This document shows positions 10,451 to 18,362 of a DNA stretch of 64,000 nucleotides, in pieces. The stretch covers positions 23,048 to 87,047 of the forward strand of contig NZ_JOCQ01000029.1 of the NCBI RefSeq assembly GCF_000720725.1, read 5' to 3'. The notes under the pieces are model-generated. The model did no database searches. It had not been told where the DNA came from and saw only the letters and a list, made by a program, of their open reading frames with translations. The translations under genes were made by a program, and so were the position numbers. The stretch comes from Streptomyces rimosus subsp. rimosus (GTDB taxonomy: Bacteria > Actinomycetota > Actinomycetes > Streptomycetales > Streptomycetaceae). Within the stretch, counting starts at the first letter, position 1; each line of letters starts with the position of its first letter.

Positions 10451-10861
10451 ATGACTGCGGCGCGCGCAGGGCTGCCCGACGGGCGTTACGGCCGCTCCGC
10501 CGACCAGCGTGCGGACCGCAAGCTGAAGATCGTCGGCGCCGTGCTGGGCGTGGCACTGCTCGGTGTGGTCGGCTGGTCCGGCTTCTCCTACATCACCGGG
10601 CAGGACCTCAGCGGCCGGGTGATCACCTGGGACCGGGTGTCGGACCACGCGGTCAAGGTGCACCTGGAAGTCGTCAAGGGCAAGGACGACACCGGTGTGT
10701 GCACGCTGCGCTCGCAGTCCGACAGCGGCGCCGAGGTGGGGCGCAAGGACGTCACCGTGGACGCGCCGAAGGAGCAGGTGGACGTGGAGGTCACGATCCG
10801 TACGACGGCGCGGGCGACCAACGCCGTACTGGTCGGCTGCACGTCCGGGGACCGCGGCTGA
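10451..10861 (+). CDS. DUF4307 membrane protein
   Basis: 136 residues: a short basic cytoplasmic N-terminus (GRYGRSADQRADRKLK), one transmembrane helix (IVGAVLGVALLGVVGWSG, about 27-45), and an exported beta-rich domain with paired cysteines (VCTLRSQS and VGCTSGD) that could form a disulfide. This is the layout of DUF4307 proteins of actinobacteria. ATG with CAGGAGGTCGATC upstream. It is divergent from mca across a 94-bp region; no function is established. Its conserved place beside mca suggests a link to the cell surface or thiol metabolism, which is inference. Confidence 0.85.
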   Translation: MTAARAGLPDGRYGRSADQRADRKLKIVGAVLGVALLGVVGWSGFSYITGQDLSGRVITWDRVSDHAVKVHLEVVKGKDDTGVCTLRSQSDSGAEVGRKDVTVDAPKEQVDVEVTIRTTARATNAVLVGCTSGDRG

Positions 10862-11105
10862 CCGCCGCCTGCCGCCCCGCGGCCGCTCCGGCGGACCGCC
10901 CCCGCGCACACCGTCCGGTGTGTCGCCCGGCCCGTCCCGCGCCGGCGCGCTGACCGGCCACGATCCGGGCCGATCCGGTTCTCGGCAAAATATCTCTTCC
11001 CCGTTTTGTGCCGGAATTGTTAGGCTCGTGGTTTCGCCCACCCGTGGAGGCGCAGCCTTCCTGGTAGGGCGTTTGATTTATCCCCAGCACCGACGAGGAG
11101 CACCT

Positions 11106-11603
11106 GTGACCCAGACCAGCGACAACGTCACCTGGCTGACCCAGGAGGCGTATGACCAGCTCAAGGCCGAGCTGGAGTACCTGTCTGGTCCCGCACGCGC
11201 CGAGATCACCGAGAAGATCGCGGCGGCCCGCGAGGAAGGTGACCTGAAGGAGAACGCCGGGTACCACGCGGCCAAGGAGGAGCAGGGCAAGCAGGACCTT
11301 CGCATGCGCCAGCTCAAGCAGCTGCTGGAGACCGCGAAGGTCGGCGAGGCTCCCGCCGCCACGGGTGTCGTGGCCCCCGGCACGGTCGTCACCATCGCGT
11401 TCGACGGAGACCCGGACGACACGCTGACGTTCCTGCTGGCCTCGCGGGAGTACGCGAGCTCGGACATCGAGACCTACTCCCCGCAGTCCCCGCTGGGCAG
11501 CGGCGTGAACGGCAAGAAGGTCGGCGAGACCGCCGAGTACGAGCTCCCCAACGGCAAGAAGGCGTCGGTGAAGATCCTCGACGCCCAGCCGTACCAGGGC
11601 TGA
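11106..11603 (+). CDS. greA: Transcription elongation factor GreA
   Basis: 165 residues from GTG with GACGAGGAGC upstream. The N-terminal coiled-coil finger is clear (WLTQEAYDQLKAELEYLSGP, ITEKIAAAREEGDLKENAGY, HAAKEEQGKQDLRMRQLKQL). The acidic tip REEGDLKEN carries the Asp/Glu pair that enters the RNA polymerase secondary channel and drives cleavage of backtracked RNA. The C-terminal FKBP-like domain ends SPLGSGVNGKKVGETAEYEL, the family signature. Length is close to the usual 158. A TAGGCT -10-like box at 11021-11026 could be its promoter. A strong terminator follows. Confidence 0.96.
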   Translation: MTQTSDNVTWLTQEAYDQLKAELEYLSGPARAEITEKIAAAREEGDLKENAGYHAAKEEQGKQDLRMRQLKQLLETAKVGEAPAATGVVAPGTVVTIAFDGDPDDTLTFLLASREYASSDIETYSPQSPLGSGVNGKKVGETAEYELPNGKKASVKILDAQPYQG

Positions 11604-11633
11604 GCGCCCCACGGCGCCCGCCCGCAGCAGACG

Positions 11634-11672
11634 ACGGCCGGCCCGGAGCCCCAGCGGCTCCGGGCCGGCCGT
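11634..11672. terminator. Strong bidirectional terminator after greA
   Basis: A perfect 17-bp stem (11634-11650 with 11656-11672) and a five-base loop CCAGC, between the convergent greA and ABC permease genes. There is no long T run, as is usual in Streptomyces. Confidence 0.85.
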
Positions 11673-11750
11673 GTGCGTACGGGGTGACGGCGACGGCGTA
11701 CGGCGGTGACGCCCCGCCCAGGGCCCCCGCCCCGCCCGCAGGCCCGCGGC

Positions 11751-12611
11751 TCAGGCCGTGGCCGACCGGTACTTGCGCACCGCGAACGTACGGAAGGCCA
11801 CGATGATCAGGACGGACCAGATCAGCGACGCCCACACCGGGTTCTGCATCGGCCAGGCGTCGGGGGCCTGGTAGTTCGGCGGCAGGTTGCCGAACAGCTC
11901 GCGGGCGGCCTGGACGGTGGCACTGAAGGGGTTCCACTCGGCGATGTGCCGCAGGAACGTCGGCATGTTGTCCGAGGGCACGAAGGCGTTCGAGATGAAC
12001 GTCAGCGGGAAGAGCCAGATCAGCCCGCCGGAGGTGGCGGCTTCCGGGGTGCGTACGGACAGGCCGATGAGCGCGCCGATCCAGGAGAACGCGTACCCGA
12101 GCAGGAGCAGCAGCCCGAAGCCGGCCAGGACCTTGCCGAGGTTCTCGTGGGAGCGCCAGCCGACCAGGAAGGCGACGACCGCCAGGACGACCAGCGTCAG
12201 CGCGGTCTGCACCAGGTCGGCGAGCGTACGGCCGGTGAGGACGGCGCCGCGCGCCATGGGCAGCGAGCGGAACCGGTCGATCAGGCCCCGGTGCATGTCG
12301 TCGGCGATGCCGGCGCCCGCGCCCGCGGTGGCGAAGGTGACGGTCTGCGCGAAGATGCCGGCCATCAGGAACTCGCGGTAGGCCGCGGACGAGGTGCTGC
12401 CGCCGACGGTGATGGAACCGCCGAAGACGTAGCTGAACAGCACCACGAACATGATCGGCTGGATCAGCCCGAAGATCACCATCTCCGGTATGCGCAGCAT
12501 GCGGATCAGATTCCGCTTGGCGACGGTCAGGGAGTCCCGTACGGACTGACTGACCGCGCCGCGCCGCTTGGGCACCCCGATGCGCGGGGCCGCTGGGGTC
12601 ACGGTGGTCAC
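11751..12611 (-). CDS. ABC-2 type transporter permease (DrrB family)
   Basis: 286 residues from a GTG that overlaps the stop of the ATPase gene (GTGA), with GGAGGG six bases upstream inside that gene. Six hydrophobic segments are seen: MVIFGLIQPIMFVVLFSYVF, a helix near TVTFATAGAGAGI, LTLVVLAVVAFLVG, VLAGFGLLLLLGYAFSWIGA, LIWLFPLTFISNAFVPS and ASLIWSVLIIVAF. FVPSDNMP and NPFSATVQAARELF are typical of daunorubicin-resistance permeases. With the adjacent ATPase it should form an exporter of drugs or lipids; the substrate is unknown. Confidence 0.9.
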   Translation of the reverse strand: MTTVTPAAPRIGVPKRRGAVSQSVRDSLTVAKRNLIRMLRIPEMVIFGLIQPIMFVVLFSYVFGGSITVGGSTSSAAYREFLMAGIFAQTVTFATAGAGAGIADDMHRGLIDRFRSLPMARGAVLTGRTLADLVQTALTLVVLAVVAFLVGWRSHENLGKVLAGFGLLLLLGYAFSWIGALIGLSVRTPEAATSGGLIWLFPLTFISNAFVPSDNMPTFLRHIAEWNPFSATVQAARELFGNLPPNYQAPDAWPMQNPVWASLIWSVLIIVAFRTFAVRKYRSATA

Positions 12612-13669
12612 TTGGCGCCCTCCTTGGTCTCGGGTGCCCGCTTCGGGGCGCGGCGTCCCGGGCGCGATGCCCGGCCGGGTCCGGCGTCGCCGTCCGCGCC
12701 GCCGCCGTCCTGGCCGCTGGATTCCGCGACTTCCGCGACGTGGCCGGTCAGCGAGATGAAGACGTCGTCCAGGGTCGGGCGGCGCAGCCCGATGTCGTCT
12801 ATCTCCACGCCGCGCGCGTCCAGTTCGCGGATGACCTCGGCGAGCAGCTTGGCGCCGCCGGCCACCGGCACGGTGATCTTGCGGGTGTGCTGTTCGATCT
12901 TGCTCTCGCCCTTGCCGAAGCCGCGCAGCACCTCGTCGGCGGTGCCGATGTGCTCGGCGGCGTGCACCACGACCTCGACCCGCTCGCCGCCGGTACGCGC
13001 CTTGAGCTGGTCGGAGGTGCCGCGGGCGATGACCTTGCCGTGGTCGACCACGCAGATGTCGTGCGCGAGGTGGTCGGCCTCTTCCAGGTACTGGGTGGTG
13101 AGCAGCAACGTCGTGCCGCCGGCGACCAGTTCCTGGATGACCTCCCACAACTGCTGGCGGTTGCGCGGGTCCAGGCCCGTGGTGGGCTCGTCCATGAACA
13201 TCACGGGCGGGCTGACGACCAGCGCGGCCGCCAGGTCGAGCCGGCGGCGCATGCCGCCGGAGTAGGTCTTGGCCGGCCGGTCACCGGCGTCGGCGAGGTG
13301 GAAACGCTCCAGCAGTTCGGTGGCCCGGGCCTTCGCGTCCCGTCCGCCCATCTGGTAGAGCCGGCCGACCATGGTCAGGTTCTCACGCCCCGTCAGGTAC
13401 TCGTCCACGGCGGCGAACTGCCCGGACAGGCCGATGGACCGGCGCACTTCGTCGGGGTGCTTGAGGACGTCGATACCGGCGACGACCGCGGTGCCCCGGT
13501 CGGGCCGGAGCAGGGTGGTGAGGACGCGTACGGCGGTGGTCTTGCCCGCACCGTTCGGGCCGAGCAGTCCGAGGACGGTTCCTTCGGGGACGTCGAGGTC
13601 GACGCCGTCCAGAGCCCTCACCTTGCCGAAGGTCTTGACCAGACCCTCGGCGTAAATGGCGCCTGGCAT
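12608..13669 (-). CDS. ABC transporter ATP-binding protein (DrrA family)
   Basis: 353 residues. Walker A GPNGAGKTTAVRVL (about 37-50), Q-loop near GLSGQFAAVDEYLTGRENL, signature YSGGMRRRLDLAAALV, Walker B PPVMFMDEPTTGLDPRNR and the H-loop region LLTTQYLEEADHLA are all present. The C-terminal part has the DrrA-type extension with LRRPTLDDVFISLTGH, then a poorly conserved basic tail. It energises the permease encoded by the overlapping downstream gene. A GGGAG site precedes the ATG. The upstream region carries CGCGATA repeats that may bind a regulator. Confidence 0.93.
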   Translation of the reverse strand: MPGAIYAEGLVKTFGKVRALDGVDLDVPEGTVLGLLGPNGAGKTTAVRVLTTLLRPDRGTAVVAGIDVLKHPDEVRRSIGLSGQFAAVDEYLTGRENLTMVGRLYQMGGRDAKARATELLERFHLADAGDRPAKTYSGGMRRRLDLAAALVVSPPVMFMDEPTTGLDPRNRQQLWEVIQELVAGGTTLLLTTQYLEEADHLAHDICVVDHGKVIARGTSDQLKARTGGERVEVVVHAAEHIGTADEVLRGFGKGESKIEQHTRKITVPVAGGAKLLAEVIRELDARGVEIDDIGLRRPTLDDVFISLTGHVAEVAESSGQDGGGADGDAGPGRASRPGRRAPKRAPETKEGAK

Positions 13670-13798
13670 GTGGGTACTCCCAAGGTATGGGTTAACTCCA
13701 GGAAGAATTTTACTTTTCGGACAACGCCTGCGCTATGGGCATATGCCCGGCGACGAGGCATGCGTCCAGCGCACGACGGCACGACCCCGTTGACCCGA

Positions 13799-13828
13799 AC
13801 GATAGCGCACACGCGATACATCGCGATA
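13799..13828 (-). promoter_or_regulatory. CGCGATA direct repeats upstream of the drrAB-type operon
   Basis: CGCGATA occurs at 13812-13818 and 13822-13828, ten bases apart (one helical turn), with a related CGATA at 13799-13803. They lie about 140 bp upstream of the ATPase start codon in a 277-bp intergenic stretch that is AT-richer than its surroundings. Such phased copies suggest a repressor or activator site; the protein is unknown. Confidence 0.35.
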
Positions 13829-13946
13829 TACGTCAGAAGGCGTTTACGTACACGCGGCGCCCCGGCCCGCGCGGCACCCCGGCCCCATACTTCGGCCCCA
13901 CATTCCGGCCCGACGGGCGGCAGAGCCGCCCGGCCGGCACAGGGCC

Positions 13947-15353
13947 TCAGCCCATGACGGTGTAACCCGCCTCCCGCAGGGCCGCGCCGACCTCGGTGCA
14001 GTGTTCCGGGCCCTTGGTCTCCAGGTGCAACTCCACCTCCGCTTCCGTGAGTCCGAGGCGCGGATCGGTCCGCACGTGGCTCACGTCCAGGACATTGGCG
14101 TCGACCTCCGACAGCACCGCCAGAAGCGTCGCCAGGGCGCCCGGCCGGTCCGTCAGCCGCAGGCGCAGGGACAGATAGCGTCCCGCGGCGGCCATGCCGT
14201 GCCGGAGGGTGCGCTGCATCAGCAGCGGATCAACGTTTCCCCCGGACAGCACCGCGACCACCGGTCCCTCGAAAGCGCCGGGACGCGACAGCAGCGCCGC
14301 CACGGGGCTCGCCCCCGCCGGCTCCACGACCAGCTTCGCGCGCTCCAGGCAGAGCAGCAGGGCGCTGGAGAGCTCGTCCTCGGTGACGGTACGGACCTCG
14401 TCCACGAGATCGCCAATGATTTTGAACGGCACGTCACCCGGCCGCCCCACCTTGATGCCGTCCGCCATCGTCGTCGGCGCCTCGATCGAGACCGGCCGCC
14501 CGGCCGCCAGCGAGGGCGGATAGGCCGCGGCGCCTTCCGCCTGCACCCCGATGATCTTCACGTCCGGCCGTACCGACTTCACCGCCAGTGCGACACCCGC
14601 CGCCAGCCCGCCACCGCCGATGCCCACGACGACCGTGCGCACCTCCGGGCACTGTTCGAGGATCTCCAGGCCGACCGTGCCCTGGCCCGCGATGATGTCC
14701 CGGTGGTCGAAGGGGTGGATGAAGACCGCGCCGGTCTTGCGCGCGTACTCCTGGGCGGCGGCCAGCGTCTCGTCCACGACATGGCCGTGCAGCCGTACCT
14801 CGGCACCGTACTCGCGGGTCGCGGCAACCTTCGGCAGCGGGGCGCCGACCGGCATGAACACCGTCGAGCGCACCCCCAGCAGGGAGGCCGCCAGCGCGAC
14901 GCCCTGCGCGTGGTTGCCGGCGCTGGCGGCGACCACGCCGGCCGCCCGCTCCCGCGGCGACAGGCCCGCGATCCGCACGTACGCGCCACGTATTTTGAAG
15001 GAGCCGGTGCGCTGCAGGTTCTCGCACTTCAGATGCACCGGCGCCCCCACCAAAGCGGACAGGTGCCGGCTCCCCTCCAAGGCGGTGGACCGGGAGACGC
15101 CGGACAGGATCTTCTGCGCCTCCCGTACGTCCTCGACGGTGAGCGCGGCGGAGGCGGTGGACACCCCGCCCGCGTCCGGCCCCGAAACGGAGGCGGAACC
15201 GGAACCCGGCTCCGGCGTCCGGGCCGTACCGGACGCCGCCGCACCTGCCGGGCCTGATGCCGGCCCGGGTGTCGGACCGGCCGCAGAACCGGAAGCGGAA
15301 TCCGAAGGGGAACCAGGGGCAGGAGTGGACTCGTGCGGCGTGTGATCGGCCAT
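13947..15353 (-). CDS. ilvA: Threonine ammonia-lyase (threonine dehydratase)
   Basis: 468 residues. The PLP fold-type II core has CENLQRTGSFKIRGAYVRIA (Lys of SFK is the PLP lysine), AASAGNHAQGVALAA, and the phosphate-binding GIGGGGLAAGVALA, ending with SGGNVDPLL. A C-terminal ACT-like domain (about 385-468; RLRLTDRPGALATLLAVLSE, DANVLDVSHVRTD) suggests feedback control. The enzyme deaminates threonine to 2-oxobutanoate for isoleucine synthesis. The first about 68 residues are a Ser/Pro/Gly/Ala-rich stretch not expected in the family; a GTG at residue 64 (15164) is an alternative start giving a normal length, and no good ribosome site precedes the ATG. Divergent from the MarR gene. Confidence 0.92.
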   Translation of the reverse strand: MADHTPHESTPAPGSPSDSASGSAAGPTPGPASGPAGAAASGTARTPEPGSGSASVSGPDAGGVSTASAALTVEDVREAQKILSGVSRSTALEGSRHLSALVGAPVHLKCENLQRTGSFKIRGAYVRIAGLSPRERAAGVVAASAGNHAQGVALAASLLGVRSTVFMPVGAPLPKVAATREYGAEVRLHGHVVDETLAAAQEYARKTGAVFIHPFDHRDIIAGQGTVGLEILEQCPEVRTVVVGIGGGGLAAGVALAVKSVRPDVKIIGVQAEGAAAYPPSLAAGRPVSIEAPTTMADGIKVGRPGDVPFKIIGDLVDEVRTVTEDELSSALLLCLERAKLVVEPAGASPVAALLSRPGAFEGPVVAVLSGGNVDPLLMQRTLRHGMAAAGRYLSLRLRLTDRPGALATLLAVLSEVDANVLDVSHVRTDPRLGLTEAEVELHLETKGPEHCTEVGAALREAGYTVMG

Positions 15354-15509
15354 GGAGCCCAGTCTTACAGTTCGGCACGCGGCGGGTCCGTCCGGCCGCC
15401 GGTCCGGTGCCACTGGGGCACGTCTTTGGACAGCGCCGGTACGGGCCGCGTCCGGGCCGCGTACTCTGTCCCCCAATCCGTACGCATCCCATGAAGCGAG
15501 CTCCCGGCC

Positions 15510-16010
15510 ATGCCCACCTCTTCGGACATGACGACCCACACCGACACCGCTCTTCTCGACGCGCTGCAACACCAAGTAGCCGTTTTCGCCCGCCGCGCCG
15601 AACAGAGCCGGCTCGGCGGCGTCGGCCAGGCGCGCAATTCCATGGACCGTGCCGCCTACCTGCTCCTCAACCGCCTGGACAAAGAGGGGCCGATGGGTGT
15701 CAAGGCGCTGGCCGCCGGCATGGGCATCGACTCCTCCACCGTCACCCGGCAGGTCGCCCCGCTGGTCGACTCCGGCCTGGTCAACCGCGCCTCGCACCCG
15801 GAGGACGGGCGCGCCGTCGTGCTCCAGCTCTCCGAGCGCGGCCAGTCCCGCCTGGAGGAGGTACGGGCCTCCCGCCGCGCCCTGATGGCGCTGGTCACGG
15901 AGGAGTGGACGGAGGAGGAACGCGACGCTTTCTGCGCCCTGCTGACGCGCTTCAACGCCTCGCTGTCCACGGTCACGGCGACGCTGCCGGCGGTGCCGTC
16001 GAATTCCTGA
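15510..16010 (+). CDS. MarR family transcriptional regulator
   Basis: 166 residues. The winged-helix core runs MDRAAYLLLNRLDKEGPMGV, KALAAGMGIDSSTVTRQVAP, LVDSGLVNRASHPEDGRAVV, with the wing at HPEDGRAVVLQLSERG. The terminal helices form the dimer interface. A second ATG six codons in (MTTHTD) is an alternative start; neither has a strong ribosome site. MarR proteins repress genes for stress or drug response. The gene is divergent from ilvA with a 156-bp gap, and its target is not evident. Confidence 0.88.
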   Translation: MPTSSDMTTHTDTALLDALQHQVAVFARRAEQSRLGGVGQARNSMDRAAYLLLNRLDKEGPMGVKALAAGMGIDSSTVTRQVAPLVDSGLVNRASHPEDGRAVVLQLSERGQSRLEEVRASRRALMALVTEEWTEEERDAFCALLTRFNASLSTVTATLPAVPSNS

Positions 16011-16136
16011 ACGGGGGCGAGGGTGCGCCGGCACGGCGCGCTCCCCCCACCCGCTCCGCGGCGGAGCGCATCCTGGGGCCGCGGTTTTCCCCGGCCGCCT
16101 CTTGACCCGGTGCCGGGCCTGCCGTGCCATAGAGCT

Positions 16137-16775
16137 GTGCGAGAGCGGCGGGCAGCGCAGGAACGCCGTCGTGCCCGGGAGTTCGAGGCGTTCGTCGCGG
16201 GCGCGGCCGGGCGCCTGCTGCGCGCCGCCACGCTCCTGACCGCCGAGCCCGAAGGGCAGCCGGCGCCCGCCGCCGAGCGCTTGCTCACGCTGGCCCTGGC
16301 CCGTACGTACGCCGTCTGGGACCGGCTGCGCGGCGAGGACCCGTACGACCGCGCGCGCCAGGAGATGGCCGCCCACTTCGCGCACTCCGCCTGGCGGGCG
16401 CGCCTCCCCCGCCCCCTCCGGCCCGGGACGCCCCCGCCGCCCGGCGGCCTGCTGGAGCGGCTGTCCCCGCAGGAACGGCTGGTGCTCGTGCTGCGGCTCT
16501 ACGAGGGCGTGGCCGAGGAGCAGACCGCGGCGCAGCTGGGGCTGCCCGCGGAGCGCGTCCATGCGCTGTGCCTGCGGGCCGTGGGGCATATGCGGAGCAA
16601 GCCGCCGCCTGGGGGTGCCGGGCCGCCCGTACCCGTCGGCGAGGCGGTACATCCCGCACGGAAGGTGCGGGACGTACCGGCCTCACCGCCGGACTCACCG
16701 TACGTACCGGAGTCATCGCCTCCAGCACCCCCAGCACCCCCAGCACCCCGGCACACGGAAACCGCGGCGCCATGA
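16137..16775 (+). CDS. Sigma-70 region 4-like helix-turn-helix protein
   Basis: About 212 residues from GTG. The N-terminal part (REFEAFVAGAAGRLLRAATL, then ALARTYAVWDRLRGEDPYDR) resembles region 2 of small ECF-like sigma proteins but is degenerate. Region 4 is better: LSPQERLVLVLRLYEGVAEE then QTAAQLGLPAERVHALCLRA. A long Pro-rich tail follows, with a nine-base repeat giving PPAPPAPPAP near the end. The start is uncertain: a TTGACC-like box at 16102 and CATAGA just upstream hint at a leaderless mRNA. Its stop overlaps the ATG of a small membrane protein, an arrangement seen for sigma/anti-sigma pairs. Whether it binds core polymerase is unproven. Confidence 0.65.
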   Translation: MRERRAAQERRRAREFEAFVAGAAGRLLRAATLLTAEPEGQPAPAAERLLTLALARTYAVWDRLRGEDPYDRARQEMAAHFAHSAWRARLPRPLRPGTPPPPGGLLERLSPQERLVLVLRLYEGVAEEQTAAQLGLPAERVHALCLRAVGHMRSKPPPGGAGPPVPVGEAVHPARKVRDVPASPPDSPYVPESSPPAPPAPPAPRHTETAAP

Positions 16776-17023
16776 GCCTCCCCGACCGCAAGGAGGCCGA
16801 GGTGCGGCGGATGCTGGACGGGCCGCATCCGCCGGTCCCGCCCGACCTCGCACGGCGCGCGACCGCCGACGGCCGCCGGTTGCTGTCCCACCGGCGACTG
16901 GCCCGCCGCGCGCTGTGGCTGCTGACCCTGGCGGCGCTGGCCGTGCTGCTGATCTGGGCGGCGGTCGACCAGCCGTGGCTGCCGCCGCCGACGCACACCA
17001 CCCCTCCGCTGGAAGGGTGGTGA
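16772..17023 (+). CDS. Small membrane protein coupled to the sigma-like gene
   Basis: 83 residues, ATG overlapping the previous stop (ATGA). A charged cytoplasmic N-terminus (LPDRKEAEVRRMLDGPHPPV) is followed by one transmembrane helix ALWLLTLAALAVLLIWAAV (about 47-65) and a short Pro/Thr-rich outside tail. The size and coupling suggest a membrane partner, possibly an anti-sigma, but no zinc-binding HxxxCxxC motif is present. Function unknown. Confidence 0.65.
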   Translation: MSLPDRKEAEVRRMLDGPHPPVPPDLARRATADGRRLLSHRRLARRALWLLTLAALAVLLIWAAVDQPWLPPPTHTTPPLEGW

Positions 17024-17046
17024 GCCGGGCATTACGGCTATTACGG

Positions 17047-18207
17047 CTATCCCAGCGCCTGGGTGAGGTCCGCCACCAGGTCGTCGATCGACTCGATGCC
17101 GACCGAGAGGCGTACGAGGTCGTTCGGGACCTCCAGCAGCGAGCCCGCCGTCGAGGCGTGCGTCATCTTGCCCGGGTGCTCGATCAGCGACTCCACGCCG
17201 CCGAGCGACTCGCCGAGGGTGAACAGCCCGGCGCGGTTGCACACCTCCACCGCGGCCTGCTCACCGCCCGCGACACGGAAGGAGACCATGCCGCCGAAGG
17301 AACGCATCTGCTTGGCGGCGACCTCGTGGCCGGGGTGCGTCTCCAGGCCCGGGTAGTAGACCTGGGTCACCTTGTCGTGCGCGGCGAGCAGGTCGGCGAT
17401 GCGGGCGGCGTTGGCGCTGTGCCGGTCCATCCGTACGGCCAGCGTCTTCAGGCCGCGCATCACCAGCCACGAGTCGAACGGCCCGGCGACCGCGCCCATC
17501 GCGTTCTGGTGGTAGGCCAGCTCGTCACCCAGCTCGGCATCGTTGACGACGAGCGCGCCGCCGACCACGTCCGAGTGGCCACCCATGTACTTGGTCGTGG
17601 AGTAGACCACCACGTCCGCGCCGAGGGCCAGCGGCTGCTGGAGGTAGGGGCTGGCGAAGGTGTTGTCCACGACCAGGCGCACCCCGGCGTCGCGCGCGAC
17701 GGCCGCGAGGGCGGGGATGTCCGTGATGCCGAGGAGCGGGTTGCTGGGCGTCTCCACCCAGATCGCCTTCGTACGGGGGCGCAGGGCGTCCCGTACGGCC
17801 TGGGGGTCGGAGGTGTCGGCGACCGACCACTCCACACCCCACCGCTCGATGACCTTGGAGATCAGACGGAACGTGCCGCCGTACGCGTCATTGGGGATGA
17901 GCACATGGTCGCCGGGCACCAGGAGGGTGCGCAGCAGGGTGTCCTCGGCCGCCAGCCCGGAGGCGAAGGCCAGGCCGCGGCGGCCGCCGTCGAGGGCGGC
18001 GAGGTTCTCCTCCAGGGCGGTACGGGTCGGGTTGGCGCTGCGGCTGTACTCGTAGCCGCCGCGCAGCCCGCCCACGCCGTCCTGCTTGTAGGTGGACACC
18101 TGGTAGATGGGCGGTACCACCGCGCCGGTCGCCTCGTCGGGCTCCTGACCTGCGTGAATGGCAAGGGTCTCGAAATTCTGGGGGCGCTGCTCGCGCTGAT
18201 CGCTCAT
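17047..18207 (-). CDS. metB: Cystathionine gamma-synthase / gamma-lyase family enzyme
   Basis: 386 residues. It starts MSDQREQRPQNFETLAIHAG, followed by PPIYQVSTYKQDGVGGL and YEYSRSANPTRTALE, the conserved N-terminus of the Cys/Met PLP family. The PLP lysine lies in VVYSTTKYMGGHSDVVGG, and VVDNTFASPYLQQPLALGAD precedes it. It joins O-succinyl- or O-acetylhomoserine with cysteine to make cystathionine, or cleaves cystathionine; sequence alone does not settle the direction. Only 23 bp separate it from the convergent small membrane protein gene, with no clear terminator. Confidence 0.92.
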   Translation of the reverse strand: MSDQREQRPQNFETLAIHAGQEPDEATGAVVPPIYQVSTYKQDGVGGLRGGYEYSRSANPTRTALEENLAALDGGRRGLAFASGLAAEDTLLRTLLVPGDHVLIPNDAYGGTFRLISKVIERWGVEWSVADTSDPQAVRDALRPRTKAIWVETPSNPLLGITDIPALAAVARDAGVRLVVDNTFASPYLQQPLALGADVVVYSTTKYMGGHSDVVGGALVVNDAELGDELAYHQNAMGAVAGPFDSWLVMRGLKTLAVRMDRHSANAARIADLLAAHDKVTQVYYPGLETHPGHEVAAKQMRSFGGMVSFRVAGGEQAAVEVCNRAGLFTLGESLGGVESLIEHPGKMTHASTAGSLLEVPNDLVRLSVGIESIDDLVADLTQALG

Positions 18208-18362
18208 GTCTGCCGAGGGTAGTCGTCCACACCCGCGAACTTTTCGGAACTTTCTGCTTCGCTGGATAGTGGATACATACAAGACACATCCCCGCCGATC
18301 CGCACCACGGCCGTACCACCGCCCGCACCTCCACCCCACGACCGGAATCCGAGACTGACCCC

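Noticed and set aside
11751..13669. DrrAB-type exporter as the lanthipeptide transporter
   Set aside because: It lies 24 kb from the lanthipeptide operon in a conserved region near greA and lacks a peptidase domain; no link beyond family.
16725..16752. Functional tandem repeat in the sigma-like gene
   Set aside because: A short nine-base repeat encoding Pro-Pro-Ala in a disordered tail; common in high-GC genes and in frame.
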